A DNA stretch of 35,103 nt from CAG-217 sp963638105 (GTDB lineage: Bacteria > Bacillota > Clostridia > Oscillospirales > Acutalibacteraceae): positions 1 through 35,103 of the forward strand of contig CAVHPP010000021.1 of the NCBI GenBank assembly GCA_963638105.1, in the 5' to 3' direction. Position 1 is the stretch's first letter; each line of letters begins with the position of its first letter. The notes under the pieces were generated by a model that was given only the letters and a program-made list of their open reading frames with translations, made no database searches and had not been told where the DNA came from. Both the position numbers and the translations under genes were made by a program. Of this stretch, positions 1-8,470 are shown one piece after another.

Positions 1-60
1 CGCTGCGCGACATCTCCCCGCACTGCGGGGAGTCACCCTTTACAAGGGAGGCAAAGTGGT
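1..60. repeat. Hairpin-rich sequence at left edge, possible dispersed element
   Basis: Positions 13-31 form a hairpin (CTCCCCGC, three-base loop, GCGGGGAG), followed by CCCTTTACAAGGG and a GGAGGC. Short palindromic runs of this style recur between genes in Clostridia, so this may be one end of a dispersed element cut by the window edge. No second copy is seen in this window, so the repeat call is inference. Confidence 0.3.
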
Positions 61-94
61 AAAAAATAGCGGCTCCCCTTTTGCAAGGGGAGCC
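61..94 (-). terminator. Terminator of lacZ-alpha-galactosidase operon
   Basis: A perfect 10-bp stem (GGCTCCCCTT / AAGGGGAGCC, 71-94) with a TTGC loop is followed on the minus strand by a run of six T (66-61). It lies 24 nt past the stop of the alpha-galactosidase gene. Confidence 0.85.
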
Positions 95-117
95 GTGTTT
101 TATGTATGGGACTGTAA

Positions 118-1776
118 TTACTTTTCGTCTGCGCCGAAGGCGAAGATCTGGCCGGTGTACACATTGAACTGCATGGTACAGGGGCGGTCGCTCTGGGTAT
201 ACCGCACGGTGAGCACATCGTCCTCCTGGCTCACATCCGTCAAGGTGGCGGTATCGGCCAGGGTATCCGCAAACAGGCTGGCCTGCTCCGGCTTATAGGT
301 GCTCACATCGTCCGAGGTGAAGAGCACGCCGCCAAACAGCTGAATAAACTTAGACAGCAGCGCCTGCTGCTCCGGGGTAAAACTGATATTGTTGCGCCGC
401 AGCAGGAACACATCCGGATCGTTCAGGAACGCACGACCGTTCAGTCCACGGCGATACACACTGTTCAGCACCGCATTAGGTGTAGACACATCCTCCCGGT
501 GCATTTGGCGGCGCCGGGCAGAATGGGGCCAGCTAAGGGCCATATCTGCACCAATACGCATATAGTCCGCCACGCCAAAGCTGGGCAGCATCGGTGCGCC
601 GCAAGCCAGCAGCAGCTTATCCTCGCCCACGCACTCCCGCAGCAGCTCCATGGCGTCATAGGCCACCTGGCCGCGGGTCTTGCCGTACAAGGGTTTAACG
701 GAAGCGGCATACAAAAAGTCCAGCTTCACCATATCAAAGCCCCAGGTATGCAGCACCGTTTGGAACACCTGCTTAATATACGCCCGGGCTTCCTTATGAT
801 AAATATCCAGAGCGTAAAAGCCGCCCCAGTTGGCACCCACCATCAAGGGGTTGCCCTTTTTGTCCGCCACCAGCCAGCCCGGGTGCTTCTTGGCCAAATA
901 GGCATTCTTTTGCACTGCAAAAGGCGCCAGCCACAGCCCGGCTTTCAGCCCGCGCTGGTGAACCGCATCTGCCACCCGGCGCATACCGAACGGAAACTTC
1001 TTGCTGTCCACAGACAGCCAGTCCCCCACGGCGGTCTGGTAGCCGTCGTCCACCTGGAAGGTATTGACCCCGGCGCAGGGGGCAATGGCCCGCAGGTCGT
1101 GCATAATGATATTGTGATTAATATTGCTGTAATAATTGTACCAGGAGGTGTAGCCCCGCAGCTTTTCCGTTTGGCGGGGGTGTACGCCCAAGGCGGCAAA
1201 GTAGCCGTCAAACACCGCGTCATAACTCCCTTGCTGCATATAGAGATCCAGCACCGGATAATCCTCCGTGAGCATCAGCCCCTCCAGATCCTTAGACACT
1301 GCCAGCACATTGCGATTCATATCCGCCGTAATGACGGTAAAACCGGTGCGGTCCGTCAGAGAACCGATAAAGTCCAGCGTGTCGCCGGTACGCACATAAG
1401 CAAAGCCATGAGAATGGAACACGCCCGCCTGCTTTTCCTCCGGCACAAAGGTATAATCGCCGGTATACTGCATACCCAAGCTGCGGCCGATCGGCGACTT
1501 ACCCAAAGTGCCCAACCCGGGCATACGCTCCGTGGGGCCAAACTCCCGGCTGTCCGTCCAGGACTGAAAACCGTTGGCCATAAAGCGACTGGCCGGGGTA
1601 AACAGGAACGGCAGCTCCAGAATAAAACTGCGCACCTGTATGGGCGCGGTAGGGTGCAAAGTCACCTGCAAGCGGTGATCACTCTCCCGCACCTGCAAGA
1701 GCAGGTCCTCGTTACTGCCGGTGGCCGTCTTTACGGTGCTGCCCAGCTTGTAATCAATGTGGTAGGAAAAGGTCAT
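118..1776 (-). CDS. Alpha-galactosidase, GH36 family
   Basis: The 552-aa cytoplasmic enzyme is predicted to remove terminal alpha-1,6-galactose from raffinose-type sugars, melibiose or galactomannan fragments. An N-terminal beta-sandwich (about 1-190) is followed by a TIM barrel. Family residues are visible: KLDF with the presumed nucleophile D353, and RIGAD with the presumed acid/base D411; FQVDDGYQ and GLWLAPF are also typical of clan GH-D. An in-frame ATG at 1797 overlaps the lacZ stop as TAATG but has no ribosome site; GGAGAG at 1791-1786 is spaced 9 nt from the ATG at 1776, so that start is preferred. There is no signal peptide, so substrates must be imported. It is co-transcribed behind lacZ. 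Length is shorter than the 700-aa GH36 subgroup but normal for compact members. Exact substrate is not readable from sequence. Confidence 0.9.
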   Translation of the reverse strand: MTFSYHIDYKLGSTVKTATGSNEDLLLQVRESDHRLQVTLHPTAPIQVRSFILELPFLFTPASRFMANGFQSWTDSREFGPTERMPGLGTLGKSPIGRSLGMQYTGDYTFVPEEKQAGVFHSHGFAYVRTGDTLDFIGSLTDRTGFTVITADMNRNVLAVSKDLEGLMLTEDYPVLDLYMQQGSYDAVFDGYFAALGVHPRQTEKLRGYTSWYNYYSNINHNIIMHDLRAIAPCAGVNTFQVDDGYQTAVGDWLSVDSKKFPFGMRRVADAVHQRGLKAGLWLAPFAVQKNAYLAKKHPGWLVADKKGNPLMVGANWGGFYALDIYHKEARAYIKQVFQTVLHTWGFDMVKLDFLYAASVKPLYGKTRGQVAYDAMELLRECVGEDKLLLACGAPMLPSFGVADYMRIGADMALSWPHSARRRQMHREDVSTPNAVLNSVYRRGLNGRAFLNDPDVFLLRRNNISFTPEQQALLSKFIQLFGGVLFTSDDVSTYKPEQASLFADTLADTATLTDVSQEDDVLTVRYTQSDRPCTMQFNVYTGQIFAFGADEK

Positions 1777-1796
1777 GGGGCGGTTCTCTCCAATCA

Positions 1797-4700
1797 TTAT
1801 TTTTTGAATTGCAGCGCGCAGCGCAGGGTCACGGTCTGCATCTTTGGCAGCTTGTACTGGGGCTTTAAGGTGGCCACAGCCGGCACATCGCCGCCAACAC
1901 CCTGCTGGCCGCCGTCAATATTCACCGTCAGGTAATCATGGCGGGGCAGATCGCAGGAATGCTTAGCTGCGTCCAGTTCCTCCAGAGTATAGGGGTGCAC
2001 GCCGGCTTCAAAAGCGCGACCCACAGCGTCTACCCGCAGCTTCACATCGCTGCCCACTTCCAGCCAGCGCACGTCGCAGCGGTTGCCGTTCTCCTGCGGA
2101 TACAGGTAGTCGTGGATAAAGTCCTCGGCACTCTTAAAGTGATACACACCCAGGTACGCGCCGGTCTTGCGGTCGCAATAATTCTCGTGGGGGCCTTTGC
2201 CATAATAAGTCACGCCGTCCTCACCGGACATCAGCTGGAAAGTGATACCGTAGCGAGGCAGATCCATGGGTACAATATTGCGGCAGGTCTGGGTCACCAG
2301 TACCCGCCCGGAGGGCAGCACCACATAAGCAGTCTCAACATGATCCAGGTAGCGGCACAGCCAGCGCACGGTGATCTTCACCGCGTCCTTGCCTTGCGTG
2401 GCTGTTACCTCCAGCGGGGTCATAGACTTGCTGGCGTTCTTAAAGGCATTCAGCCCGATCAGGGTGCGCACAAAGTCAAAGGGAATTTGGGCAATGCGCT
2501 CATTGTCAATATTGGCACGGCCAAAACAGGGGCGCACGCCGCTGCGCAAGCACTCCCGACCGTCCAGTTCATAAGAGCTCAGCTCGCCGGTTTTCTTGGA
2601 TACAGCCAAACTGAAATGATCACCGCTGACCACATAGGCGTCTGCCCGCTTGCACAGGCTGATTGCTGCGGGCGTCTCCTTCTTCACAGAGAAATCGTAC
2701 TGCCCCAACACAAACTGCTCTCTGGCCATTAAGTGACCGGCAGGCAGGCACATTGCGTCCGCCTTCAGAATCAAATAAGCGTCCAGCAGCTGCTCGCTTT
2801 TGGTGTTCAGGTCAAAGGGAATATCAATCTTCACCTTCTCCAAATGGCCCGCTGCCGGCAGGTCCACGGTCTCCTCTTGCAGCACACCGCTCTCATCGGA
2901 CAAGGTCAGCCGCAGGGCAAAGGCGCTCAAGGGCGTGAACATAAACCGATTGACGATCTGCAAGGTGGCACCCACCCGGGTAAAGTCCACCTGCTGGTAG
3001 CACTTAACCACCTCATAATAATGAGGGTTGGGTGAGCGATCGCCGCGGAACACGCCGTTAAAGGCAAAGTTGCCGTCGTTGGGCTTGTCGCCAAAGTCGC
3101 CGCCGTAGTTCCACTTGTCCTTGCCGTCCTTCGTCTTGGTACGAATGGCCTGGTCCGCAAAGTCCCAAATATAGCCGCCGGCCAGCCGGTCGTACTTCTT
3201 AAAATCGTTCCAATAATCGGAGAAGTTACCCATGGAGTTGCCCATGGCGTGGGCATACTCGCACTCAATAAAGGGCTTATTCCGGTACATCTCCGGAGTC
3301 AGGCGATAGCCCATACCGCCGTTCCAAAGCGCGCGGCTGTGAATATGGGGTCTGTTCTCACCGATTTCTTTCATCTCCGTCTGCACGGTATACATCTCGC
3401 TGAACAGATCGCTGGTTTCCAAATGGGCGTCCGGCTCATAGTGGAAGGGCCGGGTGCGGTCAATCTGCTGGGCAGCTCGCTTCATATCCGGAAATGCCTT
3501 GCCGTTGCCGCTTTCATTGCCCAAGGACCAGAAGAGAATACAGCTGTGGTTCTTAAAGGAATTGACCATATTGGTCATTCGGTAGCAGCACTGAGCACTC
3601 CACTTGGGATTGCTGGCAGGAATCTGCTGGGCCAGACCATGGGTCTCCAGGTTGTTCTCGCTCATAACCAAAATGCCGATTTCGTCGCACAGCTCATAGA
3701 ACCGGCGGGAATTGGGATAATGGCAGGTGCGCACATTGGTGATATTGCTGCGCTTAAGCAGCTCCAGGTCGGAGCGAATAATACGCTCCGGCACGGCGTG
3801 GCCGTAATCCGGGTGGAAGTCGTGGCGGTTCACGCCGCAGATCTTCAGCGGCACACCGTTCAGAAGAATGAACGGTCCCCGCTTGGTGTCCGGGTTATAA
3901 CCGACGATCTTCACCTCTCTAAAGCCGTATTTATGCGTGCGCAGGTCCACCGGCTCCCCGGCCACCAGCAGTGTGGTCTCTACCGTGTACAGGTACGGGT
4001 TCTCATGGCTCCACAGACGGGGCGCCTCCACGGTGCAGTCAGTATCTACCGTAACCCGGCAGCCGTCCTCCAGCACCGGGCAGCGAGCCTCCATTTGGCC
4101 TACGGCTTTGCCCTCTGCGTCTAAAATACGCACCCGGTAAGCGGCGTCTGTGCAGTCCGTCCCCCGGCACTCCACAGCCACCTGCATACGGAAATGAGCC
4201 GTCTTGTAGTCCTCTGCAAATTCGCTGTAAAAATAAGTATCCTGAATATAGGTCTTGGGCTTGAACACCAGGTTCACATCCCGGAAGATACCGGACAGCC
4301 GCCACATATCCTGATCCTCCAGGTAGCTGCCGTCGCAAAACTGATGCACTGTCACCGCCAAGCGGTTCTTACCCGGGTGCACAAATCGGGTTACATCGTA
4401 CTCCGTCTCGTCAAAAGTATCTTGGGAATAGCCCACAAAGGTACCGTTCATATACACCTCGCCACAGGAGTTAATCCCACCGAAGTGCACGAACACATTA
4501 TCCGCCAGCTCTTCTTCAGTCAAATCAAAGTCCCGAATATACAAGCCCTGTGGGTTCTTCTTGTCGTCAATATGGGGAATGTTAATCTTGGAGATAGGCG
4601 TGGGGTAATTGATATTGGTATAAATGGGGGTGCCATAGCCCTTGATCTGCCACTCGGAGGGCACCTCTAAATCGTCAAAGCTAAAGGGGTCGAATTCCGG

Positions 4701-4883
4701 GTTCTGATAGCCCTCTATGGTCTGATCGCTGCCGGGCAGGAATTTAAACTTCCAAATGCCATTAAGCAGTCGGCGCTTCTCTTCCCCGGTACGGACATCC
4801 TTTGGAAAGCCGGCGGCACTGCGCCGCTCGGTGTTGACACTGAATGTGTCTATATCTTGCCAGATGGGTATATCTTTGTTCAT
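1797..4883 (-). CDS. lacZ: Beta-galactosidase, GH2 (LacZ type)
   Basis: The 1028-aa protein matches the length and layout of E. coli LacZ (1023 aa): jelly-roll domain, two Ig-like domains around the TIM barrel, and a C-terminal beta-sandwich. The barrel holds SLGNESGNG with acid/base E457, CEYAHAMGNS with nucleophile E542, and GGYIWDFADQ. It hydrolyses lactose and other beta-galactosides in the cytoplasm. The ATG at 4883 has an AAGGAG site at 4896-4891, 7 nt upstream. It is the first gene of an operon with the alpha-galactosidase, whose alternative ATG overlaps the lacZ stop by one base. Together the two remove alpha- and beta-linked galactose. An AraC-type gene upstream on the same strand is the likely regulator, but a terminator separates it from lacZ. 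Identification is secure; physiological substrate is inferred. Confidence 0.96.
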   Translation of the reverse strand: MNKDIPIWQDIDTFSVNTERRSAAGFPKDVRTGEEKRRLLNGIWKFKFLPGSDQTIEGYQNPEFDPFSFDDLEVPSEWQIKGYGTPIYTNINYPTPISKINIPHIDDKKNPQGLYIRDFDLTEEELADNVFVHFGGINSCGEVYMNGTFVGYSQDTFDETEYDVTRFVHPGKNRLAVTVHQFCDGSYLEDQDMWRLSGIFRDVNLVFKPKTYIQDTYFYSEFAEDYKTAHFRMQVAVECRGTDCTDAAYRVRILDAEGKAVGQMEARCPVLEDGCRVTVDTDCTVEAPRLWSHENPYLYTVETTLLVAGEPVDLRTHKYGFREVKIVGYNPDTKRGPFILLNGVPLKICGVNRHDFHPDYGHAVPERIIRSDLELLKRSNITNVRTCHYPNSRRFYELCDEIGILVMSENNLETHGLAQQIPASNPKWSAQCCYRMTNMVNSFKNHSCILFWSLGNESGNGKAFPDMKRAAQQIDRTRPFHYEPDAHLETSDLFSEMYTVQTEMKEIGENRPHIHSRALWNGGMGYRLTPEMYRNKPFIECEYAHAMGNSMGNFSDYWNDFKKYDRLAGGYIWDFADQAIRTKTKDGKDKWNYGGDFGDKPNDGNFAFNGVFRGDRSPNPHYYEVVKCYQQVDFTRVGATLQIVNRFMFTPLSAFALRLTLSDESGVLQEETVDLPAAGHLEKVKIDIPFDLNTKSEQLLDAYLILKADAMCLPAGHLMAREQFVLGQYDFSVKKETPAAISLCKRADAYVVSGDHFSLAVSKKTGELSSYELDGRECLRSGVRPCFGRANIDNERIAQIPFDFVRTLIGLNAFKNASKSMTPLEVTATQGKDAVKITVRWLCRYLDHVETAYVVLPSGRVLVTQTCRNIVPMDLPRYGITFQLMSGEDGVTYYGKGPHENYCDRKTGAYLGVYHFKSAEDFIHDYLYPQENGNRCDVRWLEVGSDVKLRVDAVGRAFEAGVHPYTLEELDAAKHSCDLPRHDYLTVNIDGGQQGVGGDVPAVATLKPQYKLPKMQTVTLRCALQFKK

Positions 4884-4945
4884 ACTGTTGCTCCTTATGT
4901 TTAGAATCCCCGCCGCAGGCCGAAGGGCAAACTGCGGTCAATAAC

Positions 4946-4974
4946 AGTATAACGGAAACGGCGGCACTTTTCAA
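4946..4974 (-). promoter_or_regulatory. Promoter of lacZ operon
   Basis: On the minus strand TTGAAA (4974-4969) and TATACT (4951-4946) are separated by 17 nt. A GC-rich leader of about 55 nt follows before the lacZ start. The leader has no clear repressor palindrome. Confidence 0.65.
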
Positions 4975-5006
4975 TGCAAAATCCGCAAATCGCCGGGATA
5001 ATGGGC

Positions 5007-5044
5007 AAAAAAACAGCAGACCGTCGAGCCGCCGACAATCTGCT
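5007..5044 (-). terminator. Terminator downstream of the araC-type gene
   Basis: The arms AGCAGA / TCTGCT and inner GTCG / CGAC form a long hairpin (5015-5044), followed on the minus strand by seven T. It separates the AraC-type gene from the lacZ promoter. Confidence 0.75.
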
Positions 5045-5135
5045 CCTTTATTATACGACACTGTCGCCCATCAGGCAATAAAGGTACTGTACAGTTTGAA
5101 AATAAAGCCCGGTTCCTACTGTTTGGCCAATTAAA

Positions 5136-5873
5136 TCAGTCCGTGTGAACCCGCCGGTACTGCGCCGGAGTGCAGCCGTACTGCTTGCGAAAAGCGGCGA
5201 TATAATGACTCTCGTCTGCAAAGCCCAGGTCATAGGCAATGCGGCGGCAGCCGGTGCCCTCCAGCAGCATGGGCAGCGACGCTTGCAGCCGCTGTTGCAA
5301 AATATAAGCGTGCACGGACACACCCATCTCCCGCTTAAACCGCACGCCCAAATAATCCTTAGACAACCCCGCCTCAGATGCCAGCAGAGACAGGGGCATT
5401 TTTTCGTGCAAATGAATATGAATATAATGCACACAGCGGCGCACCGGGGACGACAGCAGGGTGTCGGATTTGGCAGCCGCCACAGCCCGCACCAATTCCG
5501 TTGCCCGGCGGCGCAGGCAGTCAATACAGGCGTCCATGGTGTCCAGCCGATCCACTTCGCGGAGATACGCGTCGCTGAGATGGTAAGCGTCTGTTTCATC
5601 CAGCCCGCCTAAAATGGCATAATGAATGGCAATGGCCACAGTGGCCACCGCCCAGTATTTCACCTGGCGCAACCGATCACCGGACATGGTGCCCACTACA
5701 AAGCCGTGGGCCATATAATCCGCAATGGCTCGATCCATAGCCGCCTCGTCCCCCACCTCAATAGCGGCACACAGTGCCCGCTCCAGGGCAAAGGGGGTGT
5801 GGGTCTTGCCGCTCTCTCGGGTGTCATATAACGGGTGCGCCGTTGCCGGCAACACTTCCACTTGATAAGACAT
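5136..5873 (-). CDS. AraC-family transcriptional regulator
   Basis: The 245-aa protein has a C-terminal AraC/XylS double helix-turn-helix (about 145-242): the first HTH is LLASEAGLSKDYLGVRFKRE, the second contains RIAYDLGFADESHYIAAFRK, and it ends in the usual G-x-T-P-x-Q-Y-R. The N-terminal 140 residues are alpha-helical and not a recognisable cupin, so the inducer cannot be named. Start: an ATG at 5879 is only 2 nt from the AGGAGG (5887-5882), whereas the ATG at 5873 has ideal 8-nt spacing and is preferred. It lies between lacZ (same strand, downstream) and a divergent GH3 gene, so it probably activates one or both in response to a disaccharide. This role is inferred from position. Confidence 0.9.
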   Translation of the reverse strand: MSYQVEVLPATAHPLYDTRESGKTHTPFALERALCAAIEVGDEAAMDRAIADYMAHGFVVGTMSGDRLRQVKYWAVATVAIAIHYAILGGLDETDAYHLSDAYLREVDRLDTMDACIDCLRRRATELVRAVAAAKSDTLLSSPVRRCVHYIHIHLHEKMPLSLLASEAGLSKDYLGVRFKREMGVSVHAYILQQRLQASLPMLLEGTGCRRIAYDLGFADESHYIAAFRKQYGCTPAQYRRVHTD

Positions 5874-5893
5874 ATACATTTCCTCCTGTTTGG

Positions 5894-5922
5894 ATTATAT
5901 CGCGTTTTTATTCTATTTACAA
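5894..5922 (-). promoter_or_regulatory. Promoter of araC-type gene
   Basis: TTGTAA (5922-5917), a 17-nt spacer and TATAAT (5899-5894) on the minus strand, 20 nt before the start codon. It lies in the 114-nt AT-rich divergent region shared with the GH3 gene, which contains repeated CTATTT tracts that could be regulator sites. Confidence 0.7.
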
Positions 5923-5953
5923 CGCTATTTTTATATTTTAAGCAGCAAAAATA

Positions 5954-5962
5954 TGGTATAGT
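5954..5962 (+). promoter_or_regulatory. Extended -10 promoter of GH3 gene
   Basis: TGGTATAGT is an extended -10 (TG-n-TATAGT). Upstream 16-18 nt there is only AT-rich sequence with no good -35 hexamer, which fits a promoter needing an activator such as the divergent AraC-type protein. The activator dependence is inference. Confidence 0.5.
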
Positions 5963-5987
5963 GCCCATGAATAAAGGAGGAAAAGCA

Positions 5988-8360
5988 ATGGGACTTTCTT
6001 TAGAAAATTGTATCGAACTGGTAACCGGCAAGGGCACCTGGCACACGCGGAGCTGCGGCGGCAAGGTGCCGTCCATTCATCTGTCCGACGGCCCCCACGG
6101 GCTGCGCAAACAGGCGGAGGGGGTGCTGCAAAATAACAAAAGCGAAGTGAGCACCTGCTTTCCCACCGCAGCGGCTGCCGCGTGCAGCTGGGATCCGGAA
6201 ATCACAGCCGCCATTGGGGAAGCCATCGGCAAGGAGGCCTTTAACGCACAGGTGTCCGTACTGCTGGGGCCGGGAATCAACATCAAGCGCTCGCCCCTGT
6301 GCGGCCGCAATTTTGAGTATTATAGCGAGGATCCGTACTTGGCGGGGCAGTTGGGCACCAGCTATGTACAGGCGTTGCAAGGTACCGGCGTGGCTGCCTG
6401 TCTAAAGCACTTTGCCGCCAACAGCCAGGAGACCCACCGCCAAACGGCAGACAGCCGCATAGACCCCCGCGCCCTGCGGGAGATCTATCTCTCTGCCTTT
6501 GAAACGGTGATCAAAACTGCCAAGCCCGCCTCCGTCATGGCGGCCTACAACAAGCTAAACGGCACCTACGCCTGTGAAAACCGGTCGCTGCTGACGGATA
6601 TTCTCCGCCGGGAATGGGGCTTTGACGGCGCCGTCATCTCCGACTGGGGCGCCTGTACGGACCTGACCCGCGCCCTGCAAGCGGGTATGGATCTGGAAAT
6701 GCCGGACAGTCGGGGCATACACAAAAAGCTGCTTCGCCGGGATCTGGTAGCGGGCAAGATCGACCCGGCAGCCATTAAAACCGCCGCCCACCGGGTGGCA
6801 AAGCTGGCAGATACCTACGCGGTGGAGCACCGCAAACGGCAAAAGCCCTATGACACCACCCACCATCACAGCCTGGCGGTACGGTGCGCAGAGGAAAGCG
6901 CCGTACTGCTGCAAAATGACGGCATTCTGCCCCTGAAAATCGGGCAGTCCGTGGCGGTAATCGGCACCCTTGCAAAGGAAATGCGCATACAAGGCGGCGG
7001 CAGCAGCCATATTCACACCCGGCCGCTGCAAACAGCGGTGGAAGCTCTGGAAGCCGCCGGGCTGCAGGTACACTTTGCCCCCGGCTATACAGCAAATGCC
7101 GCACAGCCGAACCCGGCACTGGAACAGACGGCGCTGGATCTGGCCCGGCAGCACCAAACGGTACTGTTCTTTGGCGGGCTGACCGAACACTTTGAGGGTG
7201 AGGGCTACGACCGCAAGACCCTGCAAATGCCAAAGAACCAGCTGGAGTTGGTAGAAAAAATCGCTGCGGTCAATCCAAACATCGTCTTTGTGTCCTTTAG
7301 CGGCGCACCCTACGATATGGCCTTTGCGCCCCGGGTTCGTGCCATTCTCCACCTGTATTTGGCGGGTGAGGGCGCCGCGGAGGCCTGCGCCCATCTGCTC
7401 ACCGGGCAATGCTGCCCCTGCGGCAAGCTGGCTGAGAGCTTCCCCTACACCGTGGAGGACACCCCTTGTCACGGTCAATTCGCCACCGGCAGCGACCGGG
7501 TGTCCTACCGAGAGAGCCTGTATGTAGGCTATCGGTACTATGACAAATTCCGTGTGCCGGTACGCTTTGTTTTTGGCCACGGGCTGTCTTACACCACCTT
7601 TGCGTATAACGATCCTAAAATCAGCAGCGGCGTGTACCGGGGCGGCGATCTGGCGGTGACCTGCACCGTCACCAACACCGGCACCTGCGCCGGTGCGGAG
7701 GTGGTGCAGCTGTATGTTCAGAACCCCACCTGCAACACCCTGCGCCCGGAGAAGGAACTGCGGGCCTTTTGCAAAGTGCAGCTGCAACCCGGTGAAAGCC
7801 GAACCGTTACTCTGCACCTGAATGAGCGGAGTTTTTCGGTCTACGACCCGGTGCAAAAGGCATTTTGTATGCCCGGCGGGGATTACACCCTGTGCCTGGC
7901 GGCTGCCGGTGATGACATTCGCCTGACCCTGCCGGTAACGATAGAAAGTGACTACTGTCTGCCGGACCAACGGGCAGCGATGGCGCCATACTTTGATTTA
8001 TCCGCCAAGCTGCACACCGTGGACCACAAGACCTTTTGTGTCCTGTACGGCGCGGACTTTCCGGAAGACGCAGCCACCCCGCCGGGCGGGTACACCACCG
8101 CCAACTCCCTTGCCCAGTTAGCGGCATATTCCTGCGCCGCCCGCCGGGTGCTGGCACTGGTGCGACAGCTGGCATACCTACTGTTCCCCGGCAAGCCCCA
8201 TAACGACCCGGAGGTCATGATGCTGCTGGAGGGTATACAGGACGGCACCCTGGACAGCGTGGTGTGCCAAAGCGGCGGGCTGGTGCCCTATTCCCTGGCC
8301 AAAGCACTGGTAAAAAGTGCCAACAAAGGCAGCAAGCAGGCTGAAAAACTGCACAAATAA
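5988..8360 (+). CDS. Beta-glucosidase-like glycoside hydrolase, GH3
   Basis: The 790-aa cytoplasmic enzyme has the full GH3 layout: N-terminal barrel with RSPLCGRNFEYYSEDP (101-116), KHFAANSQE (140-148) and VISDW with nucleophile D219; an alpha/beta sandwich with GEGYDR, the usual location of the acid/base glutamate; and a fibronectin-III-like domain (TCTVTNTGTCAGAEVVQLYV). About 130 C-terminal residues beyond that have no clear catalytic role. Start at 5988 is supported by AAGGAGG (5974-5980), 7 nt upstream; an upstream in-frame ATG at about 5967 has no ribosome site. No signal peptide. GH3 members cleave beta-glucosides, beta-xylosides or N-acetylhexosaminides; beta-glucosidase is the default guess. 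It is transcribed divergently from the AraC-type gene, so likely shares its control with the lacZ operon. Confidence 0.93.
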   Translation: MGLSLENCIELVTGKGTWHTRSCGGKVPSIHLSDGPHGLRKQAEGVLQNNKSEVSTCFPTAAAAACSWDPEITAAIGEAIGKEAFNAQVSVLLGPGINIKRSPLCGRNFEYYSEDPYLAGQLGTSYVQALQGTGVAACLKHFAANSQETHRQTADSRIDPRALREIYLSAFETVIKTAKPASVMAAYNKLNGTYACENRSLLTDILRREWGFDGAVISDWGACTDLTRALQAGMDLEMPDSRGIHKKLLRRDLVAGKIDPAAIKTAAHRVAKLADTYAVEHRKRQKPYDTTHHHSLAVRCAEESAVLLQNDGILPLKIGQSVAVIGTLAKEMRIQGGGSSHIHTRPLQTAVEALEAAGLQVHFAPGYTANAAQPNPALEQTALDLARQHQTVLFFGGLTEHFEGEGYDRKTLQMPKNQLELVEKIAAVNPNIVFVSFSGAPYDMAFAPRVRAILHLYLAGEGAAEACAHLLTGQCCPCGKLAESFPYTVEDTPCHGQFATGSDRVSYRESLYVGYRYYDKFRVPVRFVFGHGLSYTTFAYNDPKISSGVYRGGDLAVTCTVTNTGTCAGAEVVQLYVQNPTCNTLRPEKELRAFCKVQLQPGESRTVTLHLNERSFSVYDPVQKAFCMPGGDYTLCLAAAGDDIRLTLPVTIESDYCLPDQRAAMAPYFDLSAKLHTVDHKTFCVLYGADFPEDAATPPGGYTTANSLAQLAAYSCAARRVLALVRQLAYLLFPGKPHNDPEVMMLLEGIQDGTLDSVVCQSGGLVPYSLAKALVKSANKGSKQAEKLHK

Positions 8361-8368
8361 TAAACAAA

Positions 8369-8401
8369 AGAGAGAGCGAATTTTTCACTCTCTCTGTTTT
8401 T
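8369..8401 (+). terminator. Terminator of GH3 gene
   Basis: AGAGAGAG (8369-8376) pairs with CTCTCTCT (8388-8395), followed by GTTTTTA. It lies 9 nt after the GH3 stop. Confidence 0.8.
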
Positions 8402-8417
8402 ATCCCCTGCCCCGGGG

Positions 8418-8446
8418 TTTACCTGTAAGAAATGCAGGTGTATAAT
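8418..8446 (+). promoter_or_regulatory. Promoter of MATE gene
   Basis: TTTACC (8418-8423), 17-nt spacer, TATAAT (8441-8446). An inverted repeat ACCTG / CAGGT lies across the spacer, overlapping the -35, which could be a repressor or MerR-type site. Confidence 0.65.
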
Positions 8447-8470
8447 AGTGCCGGATGAAGTGAGGCAACT

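Noticed and set aside
499..1935. Long plus-strand frame opposite the alpha-galactosidase
   Set aside because: It is the antisense reading of a clear GH36 gene in GC-rich codons, has no ribosome site and no family features.
6555..7970. 471-codon minus-strand frame opposite the GH3 gene
   Set aside because: Antisense shadow of a GH3 gene with an intact catalytic motif set.
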